From the NCBI GenBank assembly GCA_013397455.1, contig VYZB01000193.1, positions 244,972-308,971 on the forward strand: a stretch of DNA of 64,000 bases, given 5' to 3'. The notes under the pieces are model-generated. The model did no database searches and had not been told where the DNA came from. It was given only the letters and a program-made list of their open reading frames with translations. A program made the position numbers and the translations under genes. Positions 37,579-51,348 of the stretch are shown piece by piece (the stretch's first letter is position 1; every line of letters begins with the position of its first letter). Origin of the DNA: Crotophaga sulcirostris (Eukaryota > Chordata > Aves > Cuculiformes > Crotophagidae).

Positions 37579-40500
37579 TATTGCTCCTACCTTGTAGGCC
37601 ATATTTTCCATTCTGTTATGTCGTTATTTCCAAGAGTGGAATAAAAGGTCTTATGCTGCAAATGGATGTAAATATTTTTTATTTTTATCTGTTCTTCCCA
37701 GCTTCTAAGATAATTTTCAACTTTTGTTAGTCTCTCTTTATATTTTCGAGAAAGTGTTCTCTTATACTCTATATTTCCTTGTGCCACTTTCCTATTTGCA
37801 TTACCTTAGGATATTCTTACTCTATATTGATTGGATTTATCTATTGTATAGTTTCAGCAAGAAGCATTTATTATACAGAACATTTGTAAATCTTGGGTTG
37901 AGCTGCAGAGGAGATTATTGTCAGGAGAGTCCAAACATGCCAGAACCAAATTTCCTTATGTAAAATACAGTTTTCCCTGAGGCAAGTGAAGGTATGGTGT
38001 CTAGGATATGCTGCTGTATCTAAACATAAGGGAGGGTAATGCATGAGTGAAAGAAGCCTTTGATAAATCAGGAAAATGTTTACTGAACTTACTACAGTTC
38101 TGCATACTGTAAATATGGTGATTTTTTGACATAAGTCTGTAATATTAATGTAAACACGTTGACAAATCAAATGCCTCTCTAACTAGGTCCTGGATGTGGA
38201 ATTTCATAAATTCTGCCCCAACTACATTACATTTCATTGTCCCAAGGTTTAAGGTAAAAGCTTCCTTTATTATACTGTCAGTTAATTGCAGAAAACCCCA
38301 AAATTATAAAGACAGAGTTCATTGATATTTTTACCCCTGTCCCTCTGAAACTGAAACTAGTAAGATTCTTGGAGCAACCTGGAGAAGAAAGTGATCACTT
38401 AGAACCTAGTCTTCATGTAGGAGCAGCTGTGATAGCAGTAGTGATAAAGGCATGTAGTTTTTATTTGAAATAGAGGAAGTATTTTTCATGTTTTGAATAA
38501 ATTCTGGAAGAAGTAAGTGTCTCATTTCAAGTAGTGAAAACTAAAGATACTTCTGGTTTAACAAGTGGGCATTTCCAGATTAAGTATTCCCAGACCTCTC
38601 TTTATGAATTTATTCAGCAGATGCCTGACTAAGGAAGAAATAAAATATTTACCCCAGATGTGATTTTTTTGAAACTCATGTTCTAAGTATCAACAAAAAT
38701 AACAATCAGTTAAATTCCCAAATAAAGTATTTTGACCAAAAGACCCTAGTTCTAAAACTGGAGACAGTCAGCTTTTCCCTTGTAAGGTAGTGAGTTGTAT
38801 TGTCTGTAGCTGGTGTTTCATTATGCCTTAAAACAAAATTGCAGAAGTGAAGAGGAGAGATCAGAGACTGAAGAACCTGGAGCCTTCTGGAGAACAGGGC
38901 TATGAGAAGCACAGAAATCAAGGGAACACACTGACTCAGCAAAATATTCTGTGCTACTCACTGGTTAACTTACTGTGTTTTCTATCTGTTTCAGCGTTTA
39001 CAAGCAGAGATAAACAACCTGTTATGACAGAGAGATCTTTTCTGGATTTGAAGATTGTATAAGTATGTGGGTTTGAATTAAGTAAGAAATTTATTTAAAG
39101 TGTTAACCTTGCAACAGTTGTGTTTCTCCCTCCGAAAGCTGGGAAACGAAACAGTAAACCGAGACAATGTACTTTAAAAGCCTATGATGATATCAGTCCT
39201 TGGTGATAATTTCCTGACATTTAAAGCAAGTTCTGCAGGAGTTACATTTATCCCACAGGATGCAGACACATTTTTTTTTCTTTTTTTTGTCTTTTAGATA
39301 GTGCAATTTAATTTCATCAGTTAAAACTTACTTGACCTCTTTAAATATAAATGTGTAGATATTTCTTTTGTCCTTGTGAATTAATCCACTTCACTCTCTA
39401 GTTACTCTTGTTAGCTCCTAAAGATAATACAATTGTTGATATTTTATTGCATACTTTTTCCATGTTTTCATTGGAACTTATTACAAGGAATGCATGAAAT
39501 TATATGCATTAACTGGAAATAGTGAACATGTAAGTGAATTAAGAATATTTTTCTTCCTAGCAGAGGAGAAATCTTAACCAGAGAAAGTTTCCTTTTTTAC
39601 AGAGCAATAGGAAACACTTATGATCATTCAATGTCCTACAAAAAATGGTATGGATAATAGTATTGTCTGATAATATTCAATGGAATTAATTTAGGCAAGT
39701 TGAAATAGTTGACATTACAACAAAGAAAATGTTTCAATAGTGTTCCAACAACAGAGTTATTGCAACAGCTTTCATAAGATTTGAGTTAATGCATTCTTCC
39801 TGCTTAAAAGTTAAAATGCTTTGTCATATTTTTTGAGGAATGTAGCAATCATTATGCTACATGTAGCATTTCTGGCTGAGATTTGTAGCTTGTGGGCTAT
39901 ATTAATGAGTTCACAGAACATCAGAAGTAATTGCTGTTATGAGAAAAGCTCATCTACTGAATATAGGACTTAAAAATTTGACTTCTATTCCACCATCAGA
40001 ACCATGTATTTTCATGTCATAGAGCTTATCTTTCTGAAGGATACTCGAAAATTTTCAGATATTCCAAATTATATATAATACTTAATGAACGTCAGCAAGT
40101 TGTTTCTGCAGGCAGGTATTTTCTGATCATATTAACTTTGATCATTGTATCAATTTTTCAAGCAACAATTTTAAATAATTTTACAGATAAATTGTTATCC
40201 TCTATTAGTTTTGATTATATAGAGATTATTTCAGTTTTACCAGTAGACCAAGAAGATAGGCCTACTATTTTTTATCAAAGGGTCCTTCTCTGGTGTTTGA
40301 AACATTCTTGTAATTCTCAAAGTCCTTCACAGTTTTCAGTATATTTTTGTATATAAACCCCTGGAGATCACTTTGTACACAAACAGTTAGTTCATTGTCA
40401 ATCATGTACTTAAAAAACATAGAATTCTCCTAATCTCTGTTTTTATATTTAAGAATGTTATAATTTTTTGTCACCTACAGTAACATTGTAAGCTCTTTTA

Positions 40501-41151
40501 CACATTGTTTAGAACTAATTGAAACTTATATTGGGCTAATTTGCCACAGGACAAAATAGGGGTAAATTTTCCGTGCTGTTTTTTTGACATAAATAACTCT
40601 TTAAAATTCTCCTTTAAGTGTTGGAATTCCAACAAAAAATATTTACATGTACTGTCATAGTTTGTGCAATAGTTGTAAAAGGCATGCTTGTTTCAGCAGG
40701 TGAGTTTTCCTATGCCAATGAGAAACTTTAGATGTCTGCACTGAATGTCAATTCACTGACCATAAAAAAAAACAGGCTCATGACAGAGACATAAAAAATT
40801 CTAGTTATTTTTATCCATGAAGCTCCCAGTAACGGAGAAGTATATAAACTATATGTGCATATGTTGCATGTTCTGTACTCTAGGAAAGACCAATAAAACA
40901 GCAGAACCTTGGCACTGTCTACTTCATCAGATAATCTCTGTCATATTGATGAGGACTGGCTAGTTATGTAGTACATACATCGCTCTTATCCGACTCAAAG
41001 AAAGTAGAAATAACTGGGTTATTTTGGGAAATGTTCATGAGGGGGTCCTCCTAAAATTACTTTTCATTATGCCAGTGTTCACTGTTTCATTTTTTAAATT
41101 TCGACTGCCTTGAAAATGAAAATAAACTAACTGAATATAGTACAAGCTGAA
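37579..41151. other. AT-rich DNA, no gene seen
   Basis: No element or exon is recognised. Short frames such as 37871-38170 (minus) and 38847-39062 (plus) show no known domain. Confidence 0.5.
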
Positions 41152-41310
41152 TCATAGAATCATGGAATCATAGAATGGATTAGATCAGAAGGGACCTTAA
41201 AAATCATCTAGTTCCACCCCTTCTGTCATTGGCAAGGACACCTTCCACTCAATCAAGTTGCTTAAAACCTCATCTAACCTGGCCTTGAACAGCTCCAGGG
41301 ATGGGGCATC
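41152..41310 (-). mobile_element. CR1 LINE 3' end, minus strand
   Basis: The plus strand begins with the tail atcatagaatcatggaatca and goes on through agaagggaccttaaaaatca, the spacer with ccaccccttctg, and gccttgaacagctccaggga to ttctctgattg. This is the complement of the CR1 3' UTR plus the last coding part. It is cut short on its 5' side; the next 80 bases do not look like CR1. It is a typical severely 5'-truncated insertion. Confidence 0.88.
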
Positions 41311-42821
41311 CAAAACTTCTCTGATTGATGAGAAGTTCTTACCAATACATTTCAGGAACCTCCTGAAGACTATGATTAGCATGTGTTAGGAACATTTAAG
41401 TGAATTTTAAATGTTGACATACAAAGTCATCTTTTCACACAGTTTTTGACTCCCCAAAAAGATATGAAGAAATTGTGAATAATCAATATTTTCTCTACTG
41501 ATAACAAGTTTTTTAAGCTGAAATAATTTTTATTTTAATAAAGCACAAGAATCCAGAATTAAGGAAATAAAGACAGTAGAATATTTCTGCATTCAAGTAA
41601 TTAAAGTGAAAAAAATCCACTGCACAACCTCTGAACGATAAACTTGACAGAATTCAAATGGAATAATACAACTAAAATATAAAATACTAAAATTATTCTA
41701 ATAAATACTTTTCCATACGGAAACTGTAATGCTAATTAAAAATGAAAATTATATTAGTACATCTAAAAATATTCTATAGAGGAACTGAAACTCCAGACTG
41801 CTGTTAATTCTGTAAAATTCATGAAATTGGATATAAATCCAGAAAGACTTAAGAAAAAAAGTGAAGAAAATAGATGAAAATCATCTAATCATGTGCAAAT
41901 AGTTAGACAATTCAAACCATACAAAAAAACATGACCACAGGTCTGAACTAGACTATATATTTTCTGTAAAATTTCTATATTCAGTTTTAAAAACCTAATT
42001 GATCAAACTCACTCTGAAAACTGACAGCATTGTGAAGTTTTTATGTAACGGTGTTTGGAAAGAAGTACTTTTTCTCTCATTGTAATTTAATATTGCTTGT
42101 ATTATATGATAATCCCAGCCATTACTTGTACCCATGTTTATGGACATGACACGCTACTTCTGTACTGAAGGCTGGTAGAAGATGGGTTTCTATCTTCTTG
42201 TTCTCATTTCCTGTAATTTCACTGTACCCTGTTCTATTAATCACTTACTATTTGGTTCACAGATATAATGCTCAGCAAATTACAGAGTTCAAGTAAAAAC
42301 ACACAACAAATAATTGCTTGTCCTTTTTTTTTTTTTAAGGAACAAATTGGCTGTAAGCATCTCTCAAAATTCTTAAGCATGCCAATTATTCTAAATTATT
42401 CCTGATTTTCAACAGTTCTTCAAATCATTCGAGCTATAAGTATACATTCTACAATTAGAATTTTGGCTTTTACAGCTAACTAGTTTAATTAATAATGCTT
42501 GCAAATTTCTTGTGTTACTGACTGACAACAAATTTATACTTGTACTATGATACTGTGATGCTGTTTATTATAGTTGTGATGCATGTATCTTACCAAAGAG
42601 AAAATATCAAGTTGACAGTAGAACTGGAAGTCCAAATGGGGTTGGAAAGATGAGATCTACAAAACTTGGGAGTCATCAGCATACATGTGGCCATGGATGA
42701 GCCTGTTGAGAGTGTACATTTTGTTCTTTCATAATTGTAAATACCTTTCACAGCAATATCACTAACTCCAAAAGCTGAAAGATATTTATACAACCAAAGT
42801 AATTTCTATTGTCACTACTGC

Positions 42822-42856
42822 TTCATATATAATTCATCATTTCATATATAATTCAT
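42822..42856. repeat. Direct duplication of 16 bp, 19-bp period
   Basis: The segment ttcatatataattcat occurs twice, separated by three bases. It is probably a replication-slippage duplication. Confidence 0.85.
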
Positions 42857-43735
42857 TCCAATGTAGTAACTGGTTTTTGTTACATGTAATTTAGTGAAAA
42901 TTATATGTTAGGAACAGTAACTATACAGGGTAGTTAGCAAGTTACTCTCAAGGACCAATGGCAAGAGCATTGATTTAGTTTTGGTCACAACTCTTAGTGA
43001 AAGTTGTACAAGAGAAAGGAGACAGCTAAACTCTAATGCCTCAGACTGGTTTTCTTTATATTCCGGTTAAGGAAGCTGAATATAAAAATCAATGACAGGA
43101 GATACATCTGGTGTCATTAAATGTCAGCTAAGTGATGCCAGGTGTGCTATAAAGTTTGAAAGTACATTTTGTTAGTCTTGTCACATCTTTGGTGAAGTTC
43201 TGCAGTAGCCTTAAAATTTTCCCAAGACTGTAATGTTCAGGTCTTATCATCAGATCCATGTGTTTATTTTTCATTGGGGCAGCATAAGATCACTTTATCT
43301 CCCCTGTGAGTCCCTTCTCTGTAATGAGACCCACTGATCATACTCTTATGCTATGACTTTCTTGATAACCTACAAAAATTCCCATTGCCTTGCACAGCCA
43401 GCTTGGTTTCAGTCTCTTGGGCTTTGGTTTAAAATGTAGTACTTAGAAGAACACAGACTTTGAAAACAAATATACATATAAATTCATAAAGAGGCTGGGG
43501 TTTCAGGGCTGACAATTGTGGCGTACTGGGCACGTGTGTATTATTTTTCTCCATTCAGTAGCCTTGCCGTGCACGCTTGCTTTGGGTCTCCATCACAATC
43601 CTTCCTAGCTTTTGTGTGCCACCTTCCTGGCCTTCTCTGATGAAATTTTCTCTTTTCCCTGGCCTCAACTGGAATGAAAGGTCTTCCAGACATACCTTTT
43701 TATCTCATCTTGCATTGGAAGTCCTGATCAGCCTC

Positions 43736-43788
43736 AAGACTTTCTTCAGTATGATGTAAGACTTCAGTAAGACTTTCTTCAGTACGAT
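43736..43788. repeat. Direct duplication of about 20 bp, 33-bp period
   Basis: The segment aagactttcttcagtatgat recurs with one base changed (tatgat to tacgat), with a short cttcag-containing spacer between. It is a local duplication. Confidence 0.85.
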
Positions 43789-43850
43789 CCATACCCACTC
43801 CTGTTTATCTGTCGGTTTGTCAACAATATGCAACATTTTTCTGCGACATT

Positions 43851-43898
43851 TGCTACAAAAAATCAAAGTTGCTACAAAAAATCAAAGTTGCCACAAAT
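43851..43898. repeat. 19-bp tandem duplication, about 2.5 units
   Basis: Two perfect copies of tgctacaaaaaatcaaagt lie head to tail, followed by a partial degenerate third (tgccacaaatca). Perfect identity suggests a recent slippage event. It is a likely length-variable site. Confidence 0.9.
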
Positions 43899-45015
43899 CA
43901 ACTAATTGAATTATCATTGTTTAGAGGACTCTGAACTGACCTTGAGTGGACAGATTTTATATAGATTCCTAATGACATCATATCATGGATTCCGCTATTG
44001 CTATAACAATGACAACAACTGGAGAACATTACAAAGCTGTACTGTAAAATATTCCAGGTCAAATGATAATGCAGAAAAGACATTGCTTTCAAGTCCATTC
44101 CATTAACAAAGAAATGAAGAGAATGATGATCCTGGGGATCTGTGTGATGAAGTCATAAAATGTGACATAAAGAGATTGCAACTTTTAGTGTTCAATTGCT
44201 TTCACCTTTCACTACCCTACTCAAATTCAGCTACAGAATTTTCTTTTGGTATAGCGACTAATTTAAACACTGAGCAAAAAAAGATAACATTTTTATAGAC
44301 TTTTTATCTTACGTTACAATATAAACTGATAGTGTTAAAGAGAGTTAAATGGAGATAAAAAAGTGTTAAGAATTCTTGCCGAAAAATCAAAATATTTAAG
44401 CTTGAGTTTAAAGATTTAATTTAGAATTTCTTTCCTGTCTAAACCTCCTATAAGTTTTACAAACAGAGAGTATGATGTTATAGGCAATGGCAAAACAGAA
44501 AGTACTTAATGTTTCTTCCAGTTCCTATTTTAGTTTTTGCACGCACTTTGGCCATGTCTATTTTGACTGGTTTTCCTAACTTTTAAATTATGTTTGTGTT
44601 TGCACATGTTAGCTGGACAGGCAAGGAAAGAAAGCACTGGGAGTGAAAAAGATGACTCTAAAATGATCTCCAAATAGACATCAAAAGTAATATTACAATG
44701 GTATTCATTACAGATGGTGGAAAAATTTTCTGTGGTTTTGGCAGCCAGTCTGGGGACTGAAAATGTGCATGTGAATTAAATATTCAGTTACACTTCAAAC
44801 ATCTTATGTGATTGTAACTATGCAAATATGATTTGCGATCACAGTGAGGTACAGCTGTTTTGGTTTTCTTTTCAATGTTTCAAGCTCATCCCGTAAATTC
44901 GACTTCAAATTAAACTCTAATGTCATTTCCAACCAAATTTCATAATTTATTAATTTTCTACTTTCATTACTAACCAGTTAAGACTGCTCTACCTGCCACC
45001 TGCTCCTCCCATTCT

Positions 45016-45053
45016 CAGTGCCTTTGGCTCTTCAGTGCCCTTTGGCTCTTCAG
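45016..45053. repeat. 17-18 bp tandem duplication
   Basis: The segment cagtgcctttggctctt is followed directly by cagtgccctttggctctt, which differs by one extra C. Confidence 0.88.
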
Positions 45054-46040
45054 CTCATCTATACCACCTTCTGAATTTTCTCATCAGTTTTGCTTTGAAT
45101 TCCCTACATCAATGTGTCCAGAAAACCTCCTCAGAGAACAAGTTTCATTTTCTCGCAGAGGATTTTTATTGGTGAAAAGGATAAAGAAAAACAATTAATA
45201 TGAAAGGAATTGTTTCTGACAATATATTTTACCACAGATTTCCATTAGGTAATGTCTTTTTAAACACAGGTTTAGAAAGGTTCAGCTGCCTTTCTTATTG
45301 CATCCAGGTGGTACTGAGATGACAATCTGCTGTATTCAAACTGATCACAGGTAATTTTTTATAATTCAAAATATATCTTTTTTTATCTTTTTTTATCGAG
45401 CCTTCAACTCTTCTCCATTAATCTGTAGTGTGGAAATTATTTTCACGCATAAGAACATGATATTCACTTAACAATAGAGCTGCTATTGCTACCTGAAACA
45501 GCAGTTCTTATGAACTAGAACTTTATAACTTCTGCTGAAAACTGTAATTACGGCCTCTATTACTATTACTAAAAACTATTAGAAAATTTAAAAAATAATA
45601 TGATTACAACTCCCTGTGTTAACTTTATTTTAGTTTGGTCTCTTCATCCATTATCTTCCTTCTGCTAAAGACCAAGCCTAGAATATTGACTCTTTGCAGT
45701 GAGAAACAATTGTTGAAAACAAATAACATAGTACAGAGTAAAACACTGAGGATTAGTTGTACTTACTACACTCCATGAAGGTGAGCTTTCTCATTATTCT
45801 TTCCTTCTATCATTTAAATGTGTTTGACCAAATAAAGAGTTCTGAGAGGTTTAAAAACTGAGTTTTCAGCTCTGCAGTAGATGGGAATCCATAAATCTAC
45901 ACAGGTCAGAATAAGATTTTCAAAGGTTTTGCAGCCATCTCTGAATCTCTAATATCTCTGAACACTGCATGGATATATGAAAATACTAGAAATTACATAT
46001 AAGCATTGGAATTTAACACAATTTTTTTATTTGGCTATGC

Positions 46041-46420
46041 TGTTGTGGGTCAGCCCCAGTAGGCAGGTAAGAATCGCACATCTACTTCCTCACTCTTCCT
46101 GAATTCCCCAAGCGATGGGGGGAAAGCAAAGGAAGAGTAAATGCAAGAAAATTTGAGAGTCAACATAAAAATCACTTAATAGTTGAAGAAGTGAAATAAG
46201 AATGAAAGAAAACAAAACAAATGATAAGAAAGCAGCCACTCACCACTTTCCATAAGTAAAATGATGCCCAGCCCATTTATCCTGCAGATGCAAATTTTCT
46301 CTTTTCTGTGTGGTGTCTGGTTAGAAAAGTCAATACAGGGTGCACCATTCCTATGATTGCTGCCCATCTGCTGGGCTACAGCATAACACCTTCCAATCAA
46401 TTCCTTTCTTGTAGGAACAT
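46041..46420 (-). mobile_element. Decayed ERVL-type LTR, minus strand
   Basis: The plus strand begins tgttgtgggtcagccccagt and continues through a GC-rich tract with cctcactcttcc and a run of g. An A-rich purine segment and tgatgcccagcccatttatc follow. This order fits, from memory, the complement of avian ERVL LTRs, with the LTR 3' end at the left. It is related in general plan to the plus-strand LTR near 3.1-3.57 kb but is not a close copy. No internal retroviral sequence was seen next to it, so it is probably a solo or partial LTR. The right boundary is uncertain. Confidence 0.55.
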
Positions 46421-49400
46421 GAAAAAAGAAAACAGAGCCGTCTGAAAAGTAAGAGAGTCCAACTCTTGCTTCTACTTGCCTATTAAAAGGAATAGTTCCC
46501 TCAGTTTCCCAAAGGAAGATGTCTCACAATCCTTTTGGGGATTTATAATGAAACATATAGACAGAAACTTAGTCATAGGGAAAACTCCCATATGACACAG
46601 TATGTGGGTGGATATTTTGAATAGTAAATTCAGTTTTTCTATAGATTTGGAAGTAATCTTATTCTATAATTAATTTTACACTTATTTAAAAACTGCCATT
46701 CAAAGCTATTTGATTTTTACTTGCGATCGATTGGGGGGAAGGTGTGCAATACAGATGTAAACTGTACAACTACAGAAATTTGTTATGTAAACTACAAATG
46801 TGAAAAGATCACCGTCATTCAGAAAATCTGTCTTACAAAGTGGGTTTAGATCACCACTAATCTGTATTTATGTAAAACAGTAATGACTACATAAGTGATG
46901 ATGAGTTTACATTCTGAAGAAAATTAGAAGAAAATAAGAGTCAAAACTGAACATACAGATCAGCACTTTCATTTAATTTGAAAAAATCCTTACGTGACAC
47001 AATTGAATTCCAGTTTTTCATTGATGGCAGTGACCATTTAATAAATATAGTAATAATGACCAGGTCCTTTTAAATAAAATATAATTACCTTCAGATTTTT
47101 GCAAGTGTAAGTAAATTTGTACTTTGTTATCCTTTTTTGAAAAGCTCAAGTGTGTTCCTGCTAGCTGACATTAACTGTATCTGTCCACCATTGTGTTTAT
47201 CCCTGTGTAATTAGTTTTGCTACATTGCTCCAATAATTTTGCTTGACAAGGCATTGAATGGAGGCTCAGAAGGCAATCAGTAACTAACAACCATAATGGC
47301 CATTCATTATATTTGCTGACTGAGCAATTAGTAACTGACTATGCCACTTTCCCTGTGTACGTGCTAGACTTTCATGTATCCTTTTTTTGTATTATACTAC
47401 TTCTGGACATACATAAATTTGAACTGTCTTGCAAAGTTCATCTTAGATTTTTGCTGCTTTTAGAATGGAAAATGGAAGAAACACAAAGTGGAAGAAATAT
47501 GAAGTAAACAATAATAAGAGAATGTCATATTGTTCTACTAATTTGAACCAGGCTTCCTCTCTCTGCAAACAATGCATATCTCTATTTAGACAAAAGTGAC
47601 ATTGCAGATAGGGGTGGAAAAAAAACCGAAACAAACAAAAAAACCCATGCTGAAATGTAGGTGTGGATCAAGATGTAAACATATATTTGGACATTTTGTT
47701 AGTGATCCCTAAGTGGTCAAATTGCTGACACTGGGGTGCTGGACTGGTAAAATGGATAGAACATTTGTGTATATCTTTTCCCAGAGGAACAATTCTCAGA
47801 AAATTACATACATCATATATAAAATATCAGACAGATATCTGACTCCATTTAAAAAAGGAGATTATATGAAACAATTCTACTGACAAATTCCTGATATACA
47901 CATTATCAAGGAAACTGTTGTATGGACAAGTCATGTGTTTGTATCAAGGCAAAGGACTTGTTGGGAAAAAATATATGTGGTCATGATGTAAAGGTGTGGT
48001 AGTAGTTGGTAAATCTGGCATAGGTGTACACAGCAAAGGGAATAGAACACAAACTGGTCAATTATTTCTTAATCTTTTCTTATATGCATAATTTCCAATT
48101 CCATTTCTGCTTTCTAAGCACTTTAGGTGTTTTCAGTTTAAATTTTGTTTTTTTACAAAATTCTTAAATGCTTCCATTTTGACTTGGAAAACAACAAACA
48201 ACAGGGTGTCCAGAAAGGCTGCCTTTTCAGTCATTCTTGATACTAGGTAAATCAATGTGGTTGCAACATAAACCCAAATCTCCATTACATCAAAAAATGT
48301 CTCGAAATAGCCATTTGAGTGATTTTGGGCACATATGATTTATCTCGAGGATGCACACAGAACACCTACCACACCTTGATTCACATCAGTCCACTTTCTC
48401 CTAATATGCATGCTTACTTCTACTAGCAACAACGCAAAAAAATGGTGATACACCTCTTACAGTGACACTTAGTTTAGACAGGAGAAGGAATACACCAGTC
48501 ATTTCACTTTGACCAGATTGTGTCTGGCAGAATACAGCAACATGTTCAAGAGTGATCACTTGACATGCAACTTCATTTAGCCATGTGCAGTTTAGTTTAG
48601 CTCTGACAGGACTAAAACAATGACTTGCATGAAAGAAATTTTATTTTCTATTATTCGATATAATAGTAATTCCTCTCTGACTTTAAATTTCTACAGTAAA
48701 AGAATATATTTTTTACAGAATCTTAGTATAGAAAAGTGGCATAAAAATCAGATCTTTGTTAGTGTTGCTGTATTATAACTTAGAAAATATCTAGCAGATT
48801 AAACTTACAGGTCTAGTTTTATAGTGGAGATTTTTCTATCAAATCTAAAAAGCTCATTTTATGTGCAAATGCAAACAACAGCTAGGTATTTTTAGATAGG
48901 CAGAAGCTTGGAAAAAAAGGTTGTGCTTTGCCAAGGGCATAGGTTGTAGAAATCACATTCTTGAAGACAGGAAATTCATGGATTGTAAAGGAAGGATGAG
49001 AATTTACAATAACAGAATAATGATCATTCAAAGAATGTATTCTTCCTATTTTAACAATTAAATATTTGTACAGCACTGAAGTAAAAATTGTTGCGAAGGT
49101 TCTTGCAGGCAAAAATTTAAAGGAAATTTAAAAATGAAAACAAAAGTGACATGTAGTAAAAGGGGATCTCTGTAATCTAAGAATTTACTGGAATGTTAAG
49201 TTTCATAACGCTTTTAGCAGCCTTCCTACTTTTGTCATTAATGATATCACACATTTTTAATGACTTATTCTGAAACTTTGTTTATCATGAACTTTTCCTG
49301 CTGAATATTTCTCAGATCGGCTCTCATTTGTATAAATGGTTCAGGCGGGTAATATAGGCAAGGTGAAAAAAAAATTGTTGGAGATATATAGAGACAAATG

Positions 49401-50050
49401 ATGTTTCACAAGTGATGTTTATTCACTAATGAGTCTGATCTTCTTTATGACTTGCTTTAGCTCTAAATGTGGGATTGTGTTTAAGAATTGTGATAGTGTT
49501 GGGTTTTTTTTCTTCCATCAAATTATAACATCTCAGTACACCCAACATTTTCTCAAGAGTGTTAAATGACAGACAAAACTTTGCCCGTAGGACCCAGTCT
49601 TTAAAAAAAATATGAATTAAATTTCATATCTAGTATATCAGCATATTGGTATACTTTTTCTTTTCTTCATTAACTGTTAATATATAGCTGGGATTTATTT
49701 TGATAATGGGATGACAAGCAACCAAATCACTAAGCTCAAATAGTTCAGAGTTAGCAACTTTGGCTTCATCGATTGCAAACATATGAACTTTATGGAAACC
49801 GCTCTGCAGTGATGATATTTGTTACTGGTTACTGTTGTTAACTTCATCATGCATAAATGTCCAATTCTGAACCTAGAGTCCTGCAATACTATACTTAAGC
49901 CTTCTATATTGCAGCTCTTTATGTCTGCCAGAACTAGTCATTTTTCAATATGGCAACAGGCAGCAAATTTTATGTGTATCACATTTTGCTAAATGTATTT
50001 TATATTCTTCCTGCTCTAAAGTAAAGTAAAAATTACACTGCTTTAACAGG

Positions 50051-50110
50051 TTTTTTATGTAGTCACAGTTAGGCATGACATTTTTTATGTAGTCATAGTT
50101 AGACATGTGA
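50051..50110. repeat. 30-bp tandem duplication
   Basis: Two head-to-tail copies of a unit starting ttttttatgtagtcacagtt match at about 26 of 30 positions. Their divergence suggests the duplication is older than the one near 43.85 kb. Confidence 0.9.
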
Positions 50111-51327
50111 GAGAGATTACATTAAGTAATATAATGTCCCCAGTTTTCTTGTTTTATTAAATGTACTTAGGCATACAAATAAAAAGTCTTCATTCCAGGA
50201 TACAGAGCCAGGGGAGGTGGTGGAGTACCTTATAAGACCTTGTTTAGTAACTGACAGAACTAGACTAGTATTAGGAAAACTGAATATCAGATATTCCTGT
50301 TAATTTAGTTTTCTTCGTCAATGCCTTAAACCTAATTTTTTTAGCTCTTCAACTTCACTATGCAATGTTTTGAGAGTGGGAAAAGGAAAGAAAAATCTAG
50401 TTATTGAATATGATATAACTCTCTATTTTTCTATGTTTTTAACAAAACTCTTTCATTTTTAATCCTTTTCTACTTTTTGGTGTTTTGTAAGTAGATAAAC
50501 TTACTCCAGCTTCATCGTACCAACACTTTATTTTTTAAATGTGCTTAATGGCTAGCATGTTCTGCACTTACTCTGCTTTCTGAAATTTGTCAACAATGAC
50601 TTAGTTTTGTGCAATGAGACATGATACAACAGCAGAGAGGAGGTTTTAAACTGCATTTGTTGTAAATAAAATTTAATACCTCACTTAAGATGATAAATAT
50701 TTTAGAAGAACCAGAAAAACAGGCTGAAGACAGTAAGAACAGAAAGCTCAAGGATATTTTTAAGTAGTAGAGGAGATATGTGGTGAACATTTTGTGCCAG
50801 GTGGCTTATCCTTCACTCTGATTTCAAAACAAATCTTTCTGTACATCAAATATCTGAGAGATAAAATTTAATTTTTATTTTTTTAAAAAGGACTTATTTT
50901 TTGACATAAAATTAACATCAGTAGAGGTTAGATTCTACAGTTGTAGACTGATAAAGATTTAAAACATATCTATAAAAAGCTTCATTTTAGAAAAAAAATT
51001 GAAAAACAAGCTCATTACAGGCCAGACTGAAGCAGGATATCTGACTAACAAGGTGATGTGACTTTTGAAGAAACTTACCTAACACTTTCAAAACCCTGTG
51101 ATTTTTTGCACTTCTGCAAGTCTGTTTGAATATCATCTAAGATTTCTCCATGCATCCTTGATTTCTTCTGGCACATTTTATGCGGATCTTTAAACTGAAG
51201 CTCCTTACACCAGTTCTGGAGTCTTCAGAAAAATATAGAGGGTATTTTGTAAGTCCCCTGTGCTTTCCTTCTTTTGGTATCAGCAAAATGTTAAAACTCA
51301 CAGCATTAAATAGATCTCCCCACCCGC

Positions 51328-51348
51328 AGACACACACACGCGTACACG
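51328..51348. repeat. Short CA-rich microsatellite
   Basis: An imperfect run of cacacacacg units is interrupted by cgtacacg. It is short and probably stable. Confidence 0.6.

Larger units (their letters stand above)
41311..46040. other. AT-rich DNA with small local duplications, no gene seen
   Basis: I see no gene. Small direct duplications are clustered in 42.8-45.1 kb and are listed separately. A segment near 42.6-42.72 kb (gagtcatcagcatacatgtg) faintly resembles an old dispersed repeat but cannot be assigned by eye. Confidence 0.45.

Noticed and set aside
43851..43898. Direct repeats considered as a CRISPR-like array
   Set aside because: The units are head to tail with no spacers, and the context is a vertebrate genome.
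50205..50265. Short CR1-like phrase (ggaggtggtggagtacc)
   Set aside because: The match is under 30 bases with no further CR1 sequence on either side.
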